Assembly (NCBI GenBank): GCA_002316805.1
Contig: DCEF01000017.1
Coordinates: 76,049 to 82,912 of the forward strand
Origin: Ruminococcaceae bacterium UBA1036
Lineage (GTDB): Bacteria; Bacillota; Clostridia; Oscillospirales; Acutalibacteraceae
DNA length: 6,864 nt
Direction: 5' to 3'
The notes under the pieces were generated by a model. The model was not told where the DNA came from. It did not search any database and worked only from the letters and a program-made list of their open reading frames with translations. Shown here piece by piece: positions 6,109 to 6,864 of the stretch. Made by a program: the position numbers and the translations under genes. Position 1 is the first letter of the stretch. Each line of letters begins with the position of its first letter.

Positions 6109-6864
6109 ATGAAATCAGAAAAGAAAGTAAAATCCCATTTTCTTACGGTCGGTATCCTTCTGGTGCTTGCAATACTGCTGCTTACGTTAAACGCAGGTGC
6201 AGTAGGCAGAAAAGGTAGCAGCAGTAATGTCAATGTAAATCCCATTTCTGCTGAAAAAAAAGCGCTTTCGCAAGATATCAGTAACATCAATCCGATTCAA
6301 AGTAAGAAAATTATTTCGGCTCCACCGAATTCGAAAATTTCAGATGATACAGACAGCTCAAATGATATGTCTGGTATATCACAAAGTTCAAGAGAAACTA
6401 CAGGCCAAACTGGTAGGCAAGCTCAAGTTACGCAGGGTTCACCTGTATCAGGTAAAAGTTATTCAAATACATATAGTGCATCTGCAACGACAACACCGAA
6501 AAAATATAGTACAGCCGGAAACCAAAAGTCTTCTTCGTTATCCGGTAGTGCACATAAGTCGAAACAGTCGAATAAGACTGCACAACCAAAACCAATTAAA
6601 AAGATAATCCCAATCAGCGGATTAAGTATCAGCCGCAGCAGCCTCCCACTTAAAAAAGGCCAGACGGCGCAGCTGGCTGCTTCTGTTTCCCCTGCTGACA
6701 CAACGCAGGACAAGGCAATCAGCTGGACAAGTTCAGACAGCAAAGTCGCGTCGGTAAGTCCCGACGGAACAGTTACTGCCGTTGAGGGTGGCAAAGCTAC
6801 GATTACGGCTACATCTTCTAATGGGAAGACAGCTTCATGTACTGTTACAGTATCTGTGCCGCTT
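6109..6864 (+). CDS. Secreted or membrane-anchored protein with Ser/Thr-rich stalk and Big_2 Ig-like domain, 3' partial
   Basis: 252 codons are open from ATG 6109 to the window edge with no stop, so the C-terminus is missing. GGAAGGG (6096-6102) lies 6 bases before the ATG. Lys-rich residues 2-8 and a hydrophobic stretch (about 11-31, ending N-A-G-A-V) form a signal peptide or signal anchor. Residues about 36-160 are low in hydrophobics and rich in Ser, Thr, Gln, Asn and Lys, a flexible stalk. A complete Big_2 (BID_2) bacterial Ig-like domain follows at about 168-250. Its hallmarks are LKKGQTAQL, a P-A-D-T-T turn, ISWTSSDSKVASV, PDGTVTAVEGGKATITAT, and a final CTVTVSV strand. Such domains occur in surface adhesins and wall-associated proteins. 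Being at the end of a Tad-like operon, it may be an exported adhesin, a tip or wall-spanning part of the structure, or a passenger gene. Further Ig repeats beyond the window are possible. Confidence 0.85.
   Translation, partial: MKSEKKVKSHFLTVGILLVLAILLLTLNAGAVGRKGSSSNVNVNPISAEKKALSQDISNINPIQSKKIISAPPNSKISDDTDSSNDMSGISQSSRETTGQTGRQAQVTQGSPVSGKSYSNTYSASATTTPKKYSTAGNQKSSSLSGSAHKSKQSNKTAQPKPIKKIIPISGLSISRSSLPLKKGQTAQLAASVSPADTTQDKAISWTSSDSKVASVSPDGTVTAVEGGKATITATSSNGKTASCTVTVSVPL

Noticed and set aside
6344..6607. 87-residue plus-strand frame in the stalk region
   Set aside because: Alternative frame of a low-complexity Ser/Thr-rich segment; basic, repetitive composition with no domain.
6459..6794. 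111-residue open frame on the minus strand
   Set aside because: It lies opposite the Big_2 gene, whose domain is clearly recognisable, and shows no recognisable domain. It looks like a shadow frame.

Overview
The window holds one tightly packed, plus-strand operon for a Tad-type (Flp-like, type IVc) pilus or pseudopilus assembly machine. The first gene is cut by the left edge and the last by the right edge. No convincing minus-strand gene, RNA gene, insertion sequence, CRISPR array or attachment site was seen. Moderately AT-rich DNA, strong AGGAGG/GAGGTGA-type Shine-Dalgarno sites, the absence of a secretin or pilotin gene, and a DUF4320-type protein together suggest a monoderm Firmicute, most likely a gut-type Clostridia (Oscillospiraceae-like). 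That placement is inference from gene content, not a measured assignment.

Layout: 1-414, A24 prepilin peptidase (TadV/CpaA), 5' end outside the window. 364-393, a terminator-like hairpin inside the end of that gene. 431-1225, CpaB/RcpC-like SAF-domain protein. 1215-1955, ParA/MinD-like ATPase (TadZ/CpaE-like, short form). 1948-3303, CpaF/TadA secretion ATPase. 3303-4229 and 4226-5104, the two inner-membrane platform proteins TadB and TadC. 5122-5514, a DUF4320-type pseudopilin. 5511-6047, a second pseudopilin-like protein whose membrane segment is only recovered if translation starts at an ATA codon. 6047-6069, a perfect hairpin over the stop codon. 6109 to the window end, a membrane-anchored or secreted protein with a Ser/Thr/Gln-rich stalk and a Big_2 immunoglobulin-like domain.

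How the genes fit together: the CpaF hexamer would drive the TadB/TadC platform to extract pseudopilins from the membrane. The prepilin peptidase would process substrates. The TadZ-like ATPase would position the machine, and the SAF protein would act on the outer face of the membrane or in the cell wall. The two small single-pass proteins with a shared N-terminal motif are the visible pilin-like candidates. The Big_2 protein may be an exported adhesin or a wall-spanning part. No classical Flp major pilin (short, G/xxxxE processing site) is visible, so it may lie outside the window or be replaced by these proteins.

Most genes overlap by 1-11 bases, implying translational coupling. The most notable local features are the intragenic terminator-like hairpin at 364-393, the probable non-standard AUA start at 5511, a similar start puzzle at tadC, and the shared pseudopilin N-terminus without the usual glutamate. 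No wholly new system is demonstrated: this is a recognisable but divergent Firmicutes Tad-like locus.
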